Positions 28,389 through 37,136 of a stretch of 64,000 nucleotides of DNA are shown one piece after another. The first letter of the stretch is position 1, and each line of letters opens with the position of its first letter. The translations under genes and the position numbers were made by a program. Source of the stretch: Dokdonella sp. (GTDB lineage: Bacteria > Pseudomonadota > Gammaproteobacteria > Xanthomonadales > Rhodanobacteraceae). Below the pieces are notes generated by a model. The model was given only the letters and a program-made list of their open reading frames with translations, searched no databases and was not told the origin of the DNA. The stretch is taken from positions 1 through 64,000 of the forward strand of contig NZ_JAGIAG010000002.1 of the NCBI RefSeq assembly GCF_017744955.1, read 5' to 3'.

Positions 28389-29375
28389 ATGAAAGCTCCC
28401 GTCCGAGTTGCCGTCACCGGCGCCGCCGGCCAGATCGGTTACGCCCTGCTGTTCCGCATCGCCGCCGGCGACATGCTGGGGCCGGATCAGCCGGTGATCC
28501 TGCACCTGCTCGAAATCACGCCCGCGCTGCCGGCGCTGCAGGGCGTGGTGATGGAACTCAACGACTGCGCCTTCCCGACCCTGGCCGGCATCGTCGCGAC
28601 CGACGACGTCAACGTCGCGTTCAAGGACGTCGACTACGCGCTGCTGGTCGGTGCGCGTCCGCGCGGCCCCGGCATGGAGCGCAAGGACCTGCTCGAGGCG
28701 AACGGTGCGATCTTCGCGCCGCAGGGCAAGGCGCTGAACGACCACGCCAAGCGCGACGTCAGGGTGCTGGTGGTCGGCAATCCGGCCAACACCAATGCGC
28801 TGATCGCGCAAGCCAACGCACCCGACCTCGATCCGGGCCAGTTCACCGCGATGGTGCGCCTGGACCACAACCGCGCGCTGTCCCAGCTGGCCGAGAAGAC
28901 CGGCGCGCACACGACCGACATCAAGAAGGTCACCATCTGGGGCAACCATTCCTCGACCCAGTACCCGGACATCCACCACACGACGGTGAAGGGCAAGGCG
29001 GCGCTGAGCCTGGTCGACCAGACCTGGTACGAGAAGGACTTCATCCCGGTCGTGCAGCAGCGCGGCGCGGCGATCATCAAGGCGCGCGGCGCGTCGAGCG
29101 CCGCATCGGCCGCGTCGGCTGCGGTCGACCATATGCGCTCCTGGGCGCTCGGCACCGCCGAGTGCGACTGGGTCTCGATGGGCATTCCGTCCGACGGTTC
29201 CTACGGCATCGCGCCGGGCGTGATCTACGGCTATCCGGTCACCGTCAAGGACGGCAAGTACGCGATCGTGCAGGACCTGGAGATCAACGCGTTCTCGCGT
29301 GCGCGCATGGAAGCGACCGAGAAGGAACTGCGCGAAGAGCGCGCCGGCGTCGAGCATCTGTTCGCCAAGAAGTGA
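28389..29375 (+). CDS. mdh: Malate dehydrogenase (NAD)
   Basis: 328 residues from ATG 28389 ([19 protein letters not shown]). Oxidises malate to oxaloacetate in the TCA cycle. The Rossmann motif [25 protein letters not shown] loop (substrate arginines), [16 protein letters not shown] and the catalytic His in [12 protein letters not shown] are present. It is of the cytosolic-MDH-like type 2 group common in xanthomonads and actinobacteria. Upstream 175 bases hold no other gene. Confidence 0.96.
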   Translation: MKAPVRVAVTGAAGQIGYALLFRIAAGDMLGPDQPVILHLLEITPALPALQGVVMELNDCAFPTLAGIVATDDVNVAFKDVDYALLVGARPRGPGMERKDLLEANGAIFAPQGKALNDHAKRDVRVLVVGNPANTNALIAQANAPDLDPGQFTAMVRLDHNRALSQLAEKTGAHTTDIKKVTIWGNHSSTQYPDIHHTTVKGKAALSLVDQTWYEKDFIPVVQQRGAAIIKARGASSAASAASAAVDHMRSWALGTAECDWVSMGIPSDGSYGIAPGVIYGYPVTVKDGKYAIVQDLEINAFSRARMEATEKELREERAGVEHLFAKK

Positions 29376-29430
29376 TCGGTGCGATCCGTCCAGGATCGCC
29401 GCGGCCGGAATCGGTCTCTGCAGTCTGTAC

Positions 29431-29455
29431 GGTGGGCGCCTTCGGGCGGCCCACC
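29431..29455 (+). terminator. Hairpin with TTCG loop after mdh
   Basis: GGTGGGCGCC (29431-29440), loop TTCG, GGCGGCCCACC (29445-29455) with one bulged G. It lies 55 bases after mdh and 43 before the S46 peptidase. No T-tract; terminator or mRNA-stabilising stem. Confidence 0.5.
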
Positions 29456-29497
29456 CGCGGCCGTCGATGGCCGCACCTTTCAAGTGGAGGGAAAGCC

Positions 29498-31567
29498 ATG
29501 CACAAGATTCTCGTAACGTTCTTGCTCACCGCCTTGTCCAGCACTGCGGCGATCGCCGGCGAAGGCATGTGGACGCCGGACAACCTGCCCAAGGCGGAAG
29601 TGCAGGCGAAATACGGCTTCACACCGGATGCGAAGTGGGCCGAGCACGTGCAGAAGGCCGCGCTGCGTCTGGCCGGCGGCTGCTCGGGCTCGTTCGTGTC
29701 GCCGAACGGCCTGGTGCTGACCAACCACCACTGCGTGAACTCCTGCGTGCAGCAGCTCTCCAGCGCCGAGAAGGACTACATCAAGTCCGGCTTCCTGGCG
29801 AAGGAGCAGAAGGACGAGATCAAGTGCCCCGAGATCGAGCTGAACCGGCTCGACCGGATCGTCGACGTCACCGAGCGCATCCGCCAGGCGACCGCCGGCA
29901 AGAGCGGCGAGGACTACAGCAAGGCCGAGAAGGCGATCAAGTCCGAGATCGAGAAGGAGTGCGTCGGCAAGGACGGTGCGAACACGCGCTGCGACGTCGT
30001 CGATCTGTATCGCGGCGGCGTCTACGACCTCTACAAGTACCACCGCTTCCAGGACGTGCGCCTGGCGTTCGCGCCGGAACTGGAGATCGCGTTCTTCGGC
30101 GGCGATCCGGACAACTTCAACTTCCCGCGCTATGACCTCGACATGGGCCTGCTGCGCGCCTACGAGAACGGCAAGCCGGTGCAGGTGAAGGACTACTTCC
30201 CGTTCTCCAGGAACGGCGCCGAGGAAGGCGAGATGACGGTCATCGTCGGCAACCCGGGCGGCACCGACCGCCAGCTGACGATCGCCCAGCTCGACTTCGC
30301 GCGCGACGACGAGCTGATCCCGTACCTGCTGCTGCTGGCCGAGCGCCGCGGCGTGCTCGAGCAGTTCCGCAGCCAGAGCGCCGAGAACTGGCGCGTCGCG
30401 CAGAGCGACCTGTTCGGCACCGAGAACTCGTTCAAGGCGCTGCGCGGCCGCCTGCAGGCGCTGCAGGATCCGGCGGTGTTCGAACTCAAGCGCAAGCAGG
30501 AGAAGGAGCTGCGCGACTTCGTCGACGCCGATCCGGCGCGCAAGCAGAAGTACGGCGCGGCCTGGGACGAGATCGCCAAGGCGGTCGCGCTCCATCGCAA
30601 CATCGAGGACCGCTACAACTACATCGAGTACAGCCGCGGCTTCTACTCGCGCTACTTCGAGTACGCGCGCACCCTGGTGCGCGGTGCCGCCGAGCGCGGC
30701 AAGCCGAACGCCGAGCGCCTGCGCGAATTCAGCGATTCGCGACTGCCGAGCGTCACGCAGCGGCTGTTCTCCAGCGCACCGGTGTATCCGGACTACGAGA
30801 AGGTCAAGCTCGGCTGGTCGCTGTCCAAACTGCGCGAGGCGCTCGGTACCGACGACGCGTTCGTCAAGCAGGTGCTCGGCAAGGAGTCGCCGGAGGCGCT
30901 GGCCAAGCGGCTGGTCGACGGCAGCAAGCTCAACGACCCGGCCGTGCGCAAGGCGCTGTGGGAAGGCGGCGCGGACGCGATCGCCAAGTCCGACGATCCG
31001 TTCATCGCGCTCGCGCGCAAGGTCGACGGCGACGCGCGCGCGATCCGCAAGCGCTACGAGAACGAGATCGAGTCGGTGATCGACAAGAACTCCGAGCTGA
31101 TCGCCGAAGCGCGCTTCGCCAAGTACGGCACCAGCGTCTATCCGGACGCGACCTTCACCCAGCGCTTCTCGTTCGGCGAGGTCAAGGGCTGGGACGAGAA
31201 GGGCGTGCCGGTCAAGCCGTTCACGACGATCGGCGGCGCGTTCGAGCACGCCACGGGCTCCTATCCGTTCGCGCTGCCGCAGAGCTGGCTCGATGCCAAG
31301 TCGCGGCTCGACCTCGACCAGCGCTTCGACTTCGTCAGCACCAACGACATCATCGGCGGCAATTCCGGCAGCCCGGTCATCAACAAGAACGCCGAGGTCG
31401 TCGGCCTGGTGTTCGACGGCAACATCCATTCACTCGGCGGCGACTACTGGTACGACGAGCGTCTGAACCGCGCGGTGTCGGTGCACAGCGGCGCGATCCT
31501 CGAGGCGCTGCGCAAGGTCTACGGCGCCGACGCGCTGGTCAAGGAAATCGAAGGCGCGCGTCGCTGA
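29498..31567 (+). CDS. S46-family dipeptidyl-peptidase (DPP7-like)
   Basis: 689 residues from ATG 29498. A signal peptide ends after ALSSTAAIA (about residue 20), so the enzyme is periplasmic. S46 enzymes release dipeptides from peptide N-termini with a chymotrypsin-like fold. The catalytic His is in LVLTNHHCVNSC (about residue 78), Asp in FFGGDPDNFNFPRYD and Ser in IGGNSGSPVINKN. Eighteen residues after the Ser stands Gly (VFDGN), the residue that in Porphyromonas DPP7 favours hydrophobic P1, whereas DPP11 has Arg there. Length of about 700 is usual. No partner genes were recognised. Confidence 0.93.
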   Translation: MHKILVTFLLTALSSTAAIAGEGMWTPDNLPKAEVQAKYGFTPDAKWAEHVQKAALRLAGGCSGSFVSPNGLVLTNHHCVNSCVQQLSSAEKDYIKSGFLAKEQKDEIKCPEIELNRLDRIVDVTERIRQATAGKSGEDYSKAEKAIKSEIEKECVGKDGANTRCDVVDLYRGGVYDLYKYHRFQDVRLAFAPELEIAFFGGDPDNFNFPRYDLDMGLLRAYENGKPVQVKDYFPFSRNGAEEGEMTVIVGNPGGTDRQLTIAQLDFARDDELIPYLLLLAERRGVLEQFRSQSAENWRVAQSDLFGTENSFKALRGRLQALQDPAVFELKRKQEKELRDFVDADPARKQKYGAAWDEIAKAVALHRNIEDRYNYIEYSRGFYSRYFEYARTLVRGAAERGKPNAERLREFSDSRLPSVTQRLFSSAPVYPDYEKVKLGWSLSKLREALGTDDAFVKQVLGKESPEALAKRLVDGSKLNDPAVRKALWEGGADAIAKSDDPFIALARKVDGDARAIRKRYENEIESVIDKNSELIAEARFAKYGTSVYPDATFTQRFSFGEVKGWDEKGVPVKPFTTIGGAFEHATGSYPFALPQSWLDAKSRLDLDQRFDFVSTNDIIGGNSGSPVINKNAEVVGLVFDGNIHSLGGDYWYDERLNRAVSVHSGAILEALRKVYGADALVKEIEGARR

Positions 31568-31580
31568 GGCCCTCCTGAAA

Positions 31581-31616
31581 ACGGCGTCGTGCCCGCGTGC
31601 GCGGGCATGGCGCCGT
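31581..31616. repeat. Compound intergenic palindrome after the S46 gene
   Basis: Outer stem ACGGCG (31581-31586) with CGCCGT (31611-31616), inner stem TGCCCGC (31590-31596) with GCGGGCA (31601-31607), loop GTGC. This form recalls dispersed REP-like palindromes of high-GC gammaproteobacteria. Further on, GATCC is repeated three times in tandem (31647-31661). The 260-bp gap otherwise has no gene. Confidence 0.55.
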
Positions 31617-31828
31617 GCGGGATTCGCCGATACCTCCGTCGGCGCGATCCGATCCGATCCGACTCGGTTCGGCTCGGTCTGTTGCATGGCTTGCCCTGAC
31701 GGACCGGTATCCTTCCCGAGCATGACCTTCTTCCCATCTCCGGGAGGAATCGCATCGGTTACTCTGCCCGCGAAGGCCGCCGGTAGGCGTTTCGCCCGCC
31801 GGCGCGGCGATTCTTGCGGGAGGAAACC

Positions 31829-32578
31829 ATGCACATCCGGTGGACGGCGGTAGGGCTGCTGGCGCTGCTTGCGGGCAGCGCGTCGGCGGCGACGTTGGAC
31901 GAGCTCGTCGCGAAGAACCTCGAAGCGCGCGGCGGCGCCGCCAAGCTCGAGGCGATCAAGACGCTGAAGACGAGCGGCAAGCTGCTGATCGGCGATCAGT
32001 TCGAGCTCGGCTTCGCGCAGTACCAGAAGGCGCCGGAGTCGATCCGGGCGGAGGCCAGCCTGCAGGGACTGACGTCGGTCCAGGCGTGGGACGGCCGCGA
32101 AGGTTGGCAGATCTCGCCGTTCCAGGGCCGCAAGGACCCCGAGAAGATGAGCGCCGACGACGTCAAGTCGCTGGCCGACGAAGCGCCGATCGGCGGCGCG
32201 CTGTTCGACTGGAAGGCGCGCGGCAGCAAGCTCGAGTACCTCGGCACCGAGGACGTCGACGGCACCGAGGCGCACAAGCTCAAAGTCACGCTGAAGAACG
32301 GCGACGTCGAATACGTCTACCTCGATCCGGACCATTACCTCGAAATCCGCATCGTCGCGCAGCACAACGTGCGCGGCACCCAGGTCGTGCGCGTCAGCGA
32401 CTACGGCGACTACGAACAGGTCGCCGGCGTGTACTTCCCGTTCTCCATCGCCACCGAAAGCAAGGGTGACGGCGGCAAGCAGCAGGTCACGATCGAGCAC
32501 GCCGAAGCGAACGTGCCGATGGAGGATGCGCTGTTCGCGTTTCCGGCCCCGGCCGCGACGAAGGGAGCCGCGAAATGA
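31829..32578 (+). CDS. Periplasmic LolA-like / outer-membrane lipoprotein-sorting domain protein
   Basis: 249 residues from ATG 31829 (MHIRWTAVGLLALLAGSAS), SD GGGAGGAA just upstream. The signal peptide ends near SASAA (residue 19). The pattern TLDELVAKNLEARGGAAKLE, then TLKTSGKLLIG, a WDGREGWQISPFQG strand and YLDPDHYLEIRI is typical of the LolA/LppX-like fold group that carries lipids or lipoproteins. The gene overlaps the next one by four bases (ATGA), so the two products are probably made together. The exact ligand is unknown. Confidence 0.8.
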   Translation: MHIRWTAVGLLALLAGSASAATLDELVAKNLEARGGAAKLEAIKTLKTSGKLLIGDQFELGFAQYQKAPESIRAEASLQGLTSVQAWDGREGWQISPFQGRKDPEKMSADDVKSLADEAPIGGALFDWKARGSKLEYLGTEDVDGTEAHKLKVTLKNGDVEYVYLDPDHYLEIRIVAQHNVRGTQVVRVSDYGDYEQVAGVYFPFSIATESKGDGGKQQVTIEHAEANVPMEDALFAFPAPAATKGAAK

Positions 32579-35500
32579 GCACGCACTCGATGAAGAAGGG
32601 AATGGTCGGCGGCGGCCTGCTCGCGGCAGCCGCGTTCGGAGTGGCAGTGGCCGCTCCGGCCGCGCCGGAGGCGCGCTTCGACGCCGGCGTCGTGTCCGGC
32701 CTCGGCGCGCGCAACATCGGCTCGGCGGCGATGAGCGGGCGCGTTTCCGCGCTCGCCGCGGTGCCGGGCAAGGACGGCAAGACGACGCTGTTCGTCGGCG
32801 CCGCCTCCGGCGGCGTGTGGAAGTCCGACGACGGCGGTACCACGTTCAAGCCGGTGTTCGACAAGCAGCCGGTGCAGTCGATCGGCGCGATCGCACTCGA
32901 TCCGTCCAACCCGCAGAACGTGTGGGTCGGCACCGGCGAGCCCTGGACACGCAATTCGGTCTCGATCGGCAACGGCATCTACAAGTCCGGCGACGGCGGC
33001 GAGACCTGGAGCTACCTCGGCCTGCCCGAGTCCGAGCGCGTCGCCAAGATCCTGATCGACCCGCGCGACGGCAACACGGTCTACGCCTGCGTGCCGGGCA
33101 AGCTGTGGAGCGATTCGGCCGAGCGCGGCCTGTACAAGACGCGCGACGGCGGCAAGAGCTGGAATCTGGTCCTGAAGGGCAAGAACCTCTCCACCGGCTG
33201 CGCCTCGATCGGCTTCGATCCGAAGAATCCCGACGTGCTGTTCGCCGGCCTGTGGGACTTCCGTCGCAAGGGCTGGAGCTTCCGTTCCGGCGGCGAGTCG
33301 CCGGACGCGCCGTCCGGCAGCGGCCTGTTCCGCACCGCCGACGGCGGCGCATCGTGGACCGAAGTCACCGATGCGGCGAACAAGGGCTTTCCGAGCAAGC
33401 CCTACGGCCGCATCGCGGTCGCCGTGGCGCCGTCCGACGCGAACGTCGTCTACGCCCTGGTCGAGTCGACCGACTCGGCGCTGTACCGCTCCGACGACGG
33501 CGGCAAGACCTGGGACAAGCGCGACAAGAGCCAGATGATGGTCTGGCGGCCGTTCTACTTCGCCAATCTGATCGTCGACCCGAAGAATCCCGATCGCCTG
33601 TTCAAGCCCGATCTCGGTCTGATCCAGAGCCTCGACGGCGGCAAGAGCTTCGCCAACGTCGGCGGCGGCACGCACGGCGACCATCACGACATCTGGATCG
33701 ACCCGACCGACACCCAGCACGTGATCAGCGGCGACGACGGCGGCCTGTGGCAGTCCTTCGACGGCGGCAACAAGTGGTGGAAGCAGAACAACCTGCCGAT
33801 CTCGCAGTTCTACCACGTCAGCGTCGATCAGGCCGATCCGTTCCGCGTCTACGGCGGCCTGCAGGACAACAGCTCCTGGGTCGGCGACAGCGCCTATCCC
33901 GGCGGCGTCACCAACTCGCGCTGGGAGAACATGTACGGCGGCGACGGCTTCTGGATGTTCGAGGATCCGGCCGATCCGGCCTACCTCTACGCCGAGTACC
34001 AGGGCGGCTCGATCGCGCGCATCAATCGTCACACGCACGAGATCCGCTTCGTGCAGCCGATGGCCGAGTACAAGGAAAAGCTGCGCTGGAACTGGAACAC
34101 GCCGATCGCGCTGAGTCCGAACGAGAAGGGCGCGATCTACATCGGCTCGCAATTCCTGTTCCGCTCGAACGACCACGGCCAGAGCTGGCAGCGCATCTCG
34201 CCCGACCTGACCACCAACGACCCGCAGAAGCAGAAGCAGGAGGAATCGGGCGGCGTCACCGTCGACAACTCCGCGGCCGAGATGCATACGACGATCTACT
34301 CGATCAGCGAATCGCCCAAGCAGGCCGGCCTGATCTGGGTCGGCACCGACGACGGCAACGTGCAGCTGACGCGCGACGGCGGCAAGTCGTGGAGCAACCT
34401 CACGCGCAACCTCAAGGGCGTGCCCGAGCATTCCTGGGTGTCGTGGGTGCAGGCCGGCGCATTCGAGCCGGGCACCGCCTTTGTCGCCTTCGATCGCCAC
34501 ACCTTCGGCGACATGGCGCCCTACATCTATGCCACGCGCGACTACGGCCAGAGCTGGACCGCATTGGTCGGCCCGAAGGACGCGAAGGGCATGCGCGGCT
34601 ACGTGCACGTGATCCGGCAGGATCCGGTCAAGCCGGACGTGCTCTACGCCGGCACCGAGTTCGGCCTGTGGATCTCGATCGACGGCGGCCGCGAGTGGGC
34701 GCAGTTCAAGGGCGGCGAGATGCCGGCGGTGGCGGTGCGCGACCTCGCGTTCCAGAACCGCGACGCCTCGCTCGCGCTGGCCACGCACGGTCGCGGCATC
34801 TGGATCGTCGACGACCTGACGCCGCTGCGCGCGCTCGACGCGAAGGCGCTGGCGAGCGAGGCGGCCTTCCTGCAGGCCAAGCCGGTGCAGCAGCGCATCA
34901 ACGCGTTCGGCGGCTGGTCGGAAGGCGATGCGAGCTTCAGCGGACCCAATCCGCCGGCCGGCGCCGACATCGTCTACTACCAGAAGAGCCGCCACCTGTT
35001 CGGCAAGCTCAAGCTCGAGGTGCTCGATTCGAAGGGCGAGGTCGTCGACACGATCCCGGCCAGCGTGCGCCGCGGCATCAACCGCGTGAACTGGTCGATG
35101 CGCGCCAAGCCGCCGCGCGTGCCGCCGGCGGCGCAGGTCGCCTTCAATTCGACGCAGGGACCGCGCGTGCCGCCCGGCACCTACACGGTGCGCATGACCA
35201 AGGGCAAGGACGTCTACGAGACCAAGCTCGACGTCGGCCTCGACCGCCGCATCGCCTACGGCACCGCCGATCGCCAGGCGCAGTACGACACCGCGCTGCG
35301 CGTGCGCGACCTGTTCGGCCGCATGAGCGACCTGGTCCACAAGATCAACGCGGTGCGCGCGCAGGCGGACGAACGCGCCGGCAAGCTCGGCGGGAACGAC
35401 GCGCTGCGCAAGCCGCTGCTCGCGCTGAAGGACAAGGTCGACACGATCCGCAAGAAGATCGTCGCGACCAAGGAAGGCGGCGCGATCACCGGCGAAGAGC

Positions 35501-35781
35501 GTCTGCGCGAGCACATGGACACGCTGTACGGCGCGATCACGATCTACGAGGGCAAGCCGACCGACTACCAGCTCGCCCGCGTCGACACGCTGCAGCGCGA
35601 ACTCGGCGACGTGGAGCAGGAGTTCGCCAAGTTCCAGTCCGGCGATCTCGCCCAGGCCAACGCGAGTCTGCGTGCGGCGAAGCTCGAGGAGATCGCGGTG
35701 CCCGCCGCGGCGCCGGAAGAGGCGTCCGCCGCGCGCGGCGGACGCGAGGAAGAGCGGCGCAATCCGTTCGAGCGCGATTGA
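32575..35781 (+). CDS. Large secreted BNR/sortilin-like beta-propeller protein
   Basis: 1068 residues. Signal peptide at the start (MVGGGLLAAAAFGVAVAA, cut near residue 27). The body is made of Asp-box/BNR repeats: GGVWKSDDGGTTFKPV, GIYKSGDGGETWSYLG, GLYKTRDGGKSWNLV, ALYRSDDGGKTWDKRD, LWQSFDGGNKWWKQN, FRSNDHGQSWQRISPDLTTN and further, up to WISIDGGREWAQF. Such Vps10/HCF136-like propellers are often annotated as glycosyl hydrolases without proof. The last ~250 residues (ADIVYYQKSRHLFGKLKLEV onward) form a separate domain ending in a Lys/Glu-rich helical region. No catalytic residues can be named. It is coupled to the LolA-like gene. Confidence 0.82.
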   Translation: MSTHSMKKGMVGGGLLAAAAFGVAVAAPAAPEARFDAGVVSGLGARNIGSAAMSGRVSALAAVPGKDGKTTLFVGAASGGVWKSDDGGTTFKPVFDKQPVQSIGAIALDPSNPQNVWVGTGEPWTRNSVSIGNGIYKSGDGGETWSYLGLPESERVAKILIDPRDGNTVYACVPGKLWSDSAERGLYKTRDGGKSWNLVLKGKNLSTGCASIGFDPKNPDVLFAGLWDFRRKGWSFRSGGESPDAPSGSGLFRTADGGASWTEVTDAANKGFPSKPYGRIAVAVAPSDANVVYALVESTDSALYRSDDGGKTWDKRDKSQMMVWRPFYFANLIVDPKNPDRLFKPDLGLIQSLDGGKSFANVGGGTHGDHHDIWIDPTDTQHVISGDDGGLWQSFDGGNKWWKQNNLPISQFYHVSVDQADPFRVYGGLQDNSSWVGDSAYPGGVTNSRWENMYGGDGFWMFEDPADPAYLYAEYQGGSIARINRHTHEIRFVQPMAEYKEKLRWNWNTPIALSPNEKGAIYIGSQFLFRSNDHGQSWQRISPDLTTNDPQKQKQEESGGVTVDNSAAEMHTTIYSISESPKQAGLIWVGTDDGNVQLTRDGGKSWSNLTRNLKGVPEHSWVSWVQAGAFEPGTAFVAFDRHTFGDMAPYIYATRDYGQSWTALVGPKDAKGMRGYVHVIRQDPVKPDVLYAGTEFGLWISIDGGREWAQFKGGEMPAVAVRDLAFQNRDASLALATHGRGIWIVDDLTPLRALDAKALASEAAFLQAKPVQQRINAFGGWSEGDASFSGPNPPAGADIVYYQKSRHLFGKLKLEVLDSKGEVVDTIPASVRRGINRVNWSMRAKPPRVPPAAQVAFNSTQGPRVPPGTYTVRMTKGKDVYETKLDVGLDRRIAYGTADRQAQYDTALRVRDLFGRMSDLVHKINAVRAQADERAGKLGGNDALRKPLLALKDKVDTIRKKIVATKEGGAITGEERLREHMDTLYGAITIYEGKPTDYQLARVDTLQRELGDVEQEFAKFQSGDLAQANASLRAAKLEEIAVPAAAPEEASAARGGREEERRNPFERD

Positions 35782-35831
35782 GAGGACGGGTCGGAGCGCA
35801 TCCGATCCGATCTTAGAAGCAACCTGTTTTC

Positions 35832-35940
35832 CCTTCCCCGGCAAGCGGGGGAAGGTGCCAGAGGCGGATGGGGGGAGTCGGAGTGAAACGCTTCACTCCG
35901 ATTGCCCTCACCCAACCCTCTCCCGCAAGCGGGAGAGGGG
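35832..35940. repeat. Cluster of three intergenic palindromes
   Basis: CCTTCCCC/GGGGAAGG (35832-35855), CGGAGTGAA/TTCACTCCG (35879-35887 with 35892-35900) and CCCTCTCCCG-CAAG-CGGGAGAGGG (35916-35939). The first and third share the GCAAGC loop and C/T-rich left arm, so they look like two copies of one element in the same orientation. The site lies between convergent genes; it may also terminate both. Similar GCAAGC-loop elements are dispersed in xanthomonad genomes as far as I recall. Confidence 0.65.
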
Positions 35941-36023
35941 ACAGTGGCGACAACGAATGAGTGGAGCGCTCTCTGGCCGGATCGAGCGGAGCGCGACCGC
36001 CTCAATGTGGCAAGACATACCCT

Positions 36024-37136
36024 TCAATCCAGCCGCTTGCGGAACCGCAGCACCGCGACCGACAGCATCACCACGACGAACGCCGCCAGCGCCGCGAGTT
36101 CGTGCCACATCTCGCCCAGGGCCGCATCGCGCAGCATGATGCCGCGGATCAGGCGCAGGAAATGCGTCAGCGGGAAGATCTCGGCCAGCCATTGCGCCGC
36201 GCGCGGCATGCCGTCGTAGGGGAACATGAAACCCGACAGCAGGATCTGCGGCAGGAAGGTGAAGAACGCCATCTGCATCGCCTGGAACTGGCTGTCGGCG
36301 AGCGTCGAGATGAACACGCCGAGCGACAGCATCGCCGCGATGTAGACGATCGCCGCGAGATAGACCTCCAGCAGCGAGCCGCGCACCGGCACGTCGAACA
36401 CCAGTTCGCCGAGCAGCAGGATCAGCGTGACCTGCACCAGGCCGATGCCGACGTAGGGCAGCACCTTGCCGATGGTCAGCTCGAACGGTGACAGCGGCGT
36501 GGCGATCAGCATCTCCATGTTGCCGCGCTCGCGTTCGCGCACGATCGCCATCGCGGTGAAGATCACCATCGTCATCGCCAGGATCACGCCGATCAGGCCG
36601 GGCACGGTGTTGATCGGCGCGCGCCGTTCGGGGTTGTAGAAGTTGACGATCTCGACCGACGGCACCGCGCGCGTGCCGGGCCGGTTCGCCGCCGCGCCGT
36701 AGTCGAGCGAGGCGAGCGGAAACGCCGACAACTGGCGTGCCGCGGCCTGCACCGACTGGTCCGAACCGTCGACGACGACCTGCCACGCCGGGCGGTCCGG
36801 CCGCGCCAGGCGCGTCTCGAAATCCTGCGGGATCACCACGGCGACGCTGATCTCGCCGCGGCGCATCGCCGCGTCGATTTCCTGCGGCGCGGCGACGACG
36901 CGGCGGAAGTCGAGCACCTGCGAGGAGGCGAGTTCGGCGACCAGTTCGCGCGAGTGCATCGTGTTCGCCTGGTCGAGCACGGCGGCCGGCAGGTGGCGGA
37001 TGTCGAGGTTGATCGCGAAGCCGAACAACAGCAGCTGCAGCGTCGGGATGCCGACGATCATCGCGAAGGTGAGACGGTCGCGGCCGAGCTGCACCAGCTC
37101 CTTGCGCACTACCGCGAGCAGGCGCGCCAGGCTCAT
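36024..37136 (-). CDS. ABC-2-type transporter permease
   Basis: 370 residues. N-terminal helix around LTFAMIVGIPTLQLLLFGF, a large periplasmic domain (residues ~45-175), then five helices including the VIFTAMAIVREREREGN-like coupling motif (IVRERERGNMEMLIATP), as in YhhJ/YbhS/YbhR permeases. It pairs with the ATPase encoded upstream, whose stop overlaps this start by four bases. Only one permease gene is present, so a homodimer is likely. It is the last gene of the efflux operon. Confidence 0.92.
   Translation of the reverse strand: MSLARLLAVVRKELVQLGRDRLTFAMIVGIPTLQLLLFGFAINLDIRHLPAAVLDQANTMHSRELVAELASSQVLDFRRVVAAPQEIDAAMRRGEISVAVVIPQDFETRLARPDRPAWQVVVDGSDQSVQAAARQLSAFPLASLDYGAAANRPGTRAVPSVEIVNFYNPERRAPINTVPGLIGVILAMTMVIFTAMAIVRERERGNMEMLIATPLSPFELTIGKVLPYVGIGLVQVTLILLLGELVFDVPVRGSLLEVYLAAIVYIAAMLSLGVFISTLADSQFQAMQMAFFTFLPQILLSGFMFPYDGMPRAAQWLAEIFPLTHFLRLIRGIMLRDAALGEMWHELAALAAFVVVMLSVAVLRFRKRLD

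Noticed and set aside
28247..29497. N-terminal extension of the S46 peptidase frame over mdh
   Set aside because: mdh is certain in the other frame, and ATG 29498 gives a perfect signal peptide.
32410..35844. 1144-codon open frame antisense to the BNR protein
   Set aside because: Its translation is Arg/Ala/His/Val-rich mirror sequence of a GC-rich gene; the + strand frame has a signal peptide and clear Asp-box repeats.
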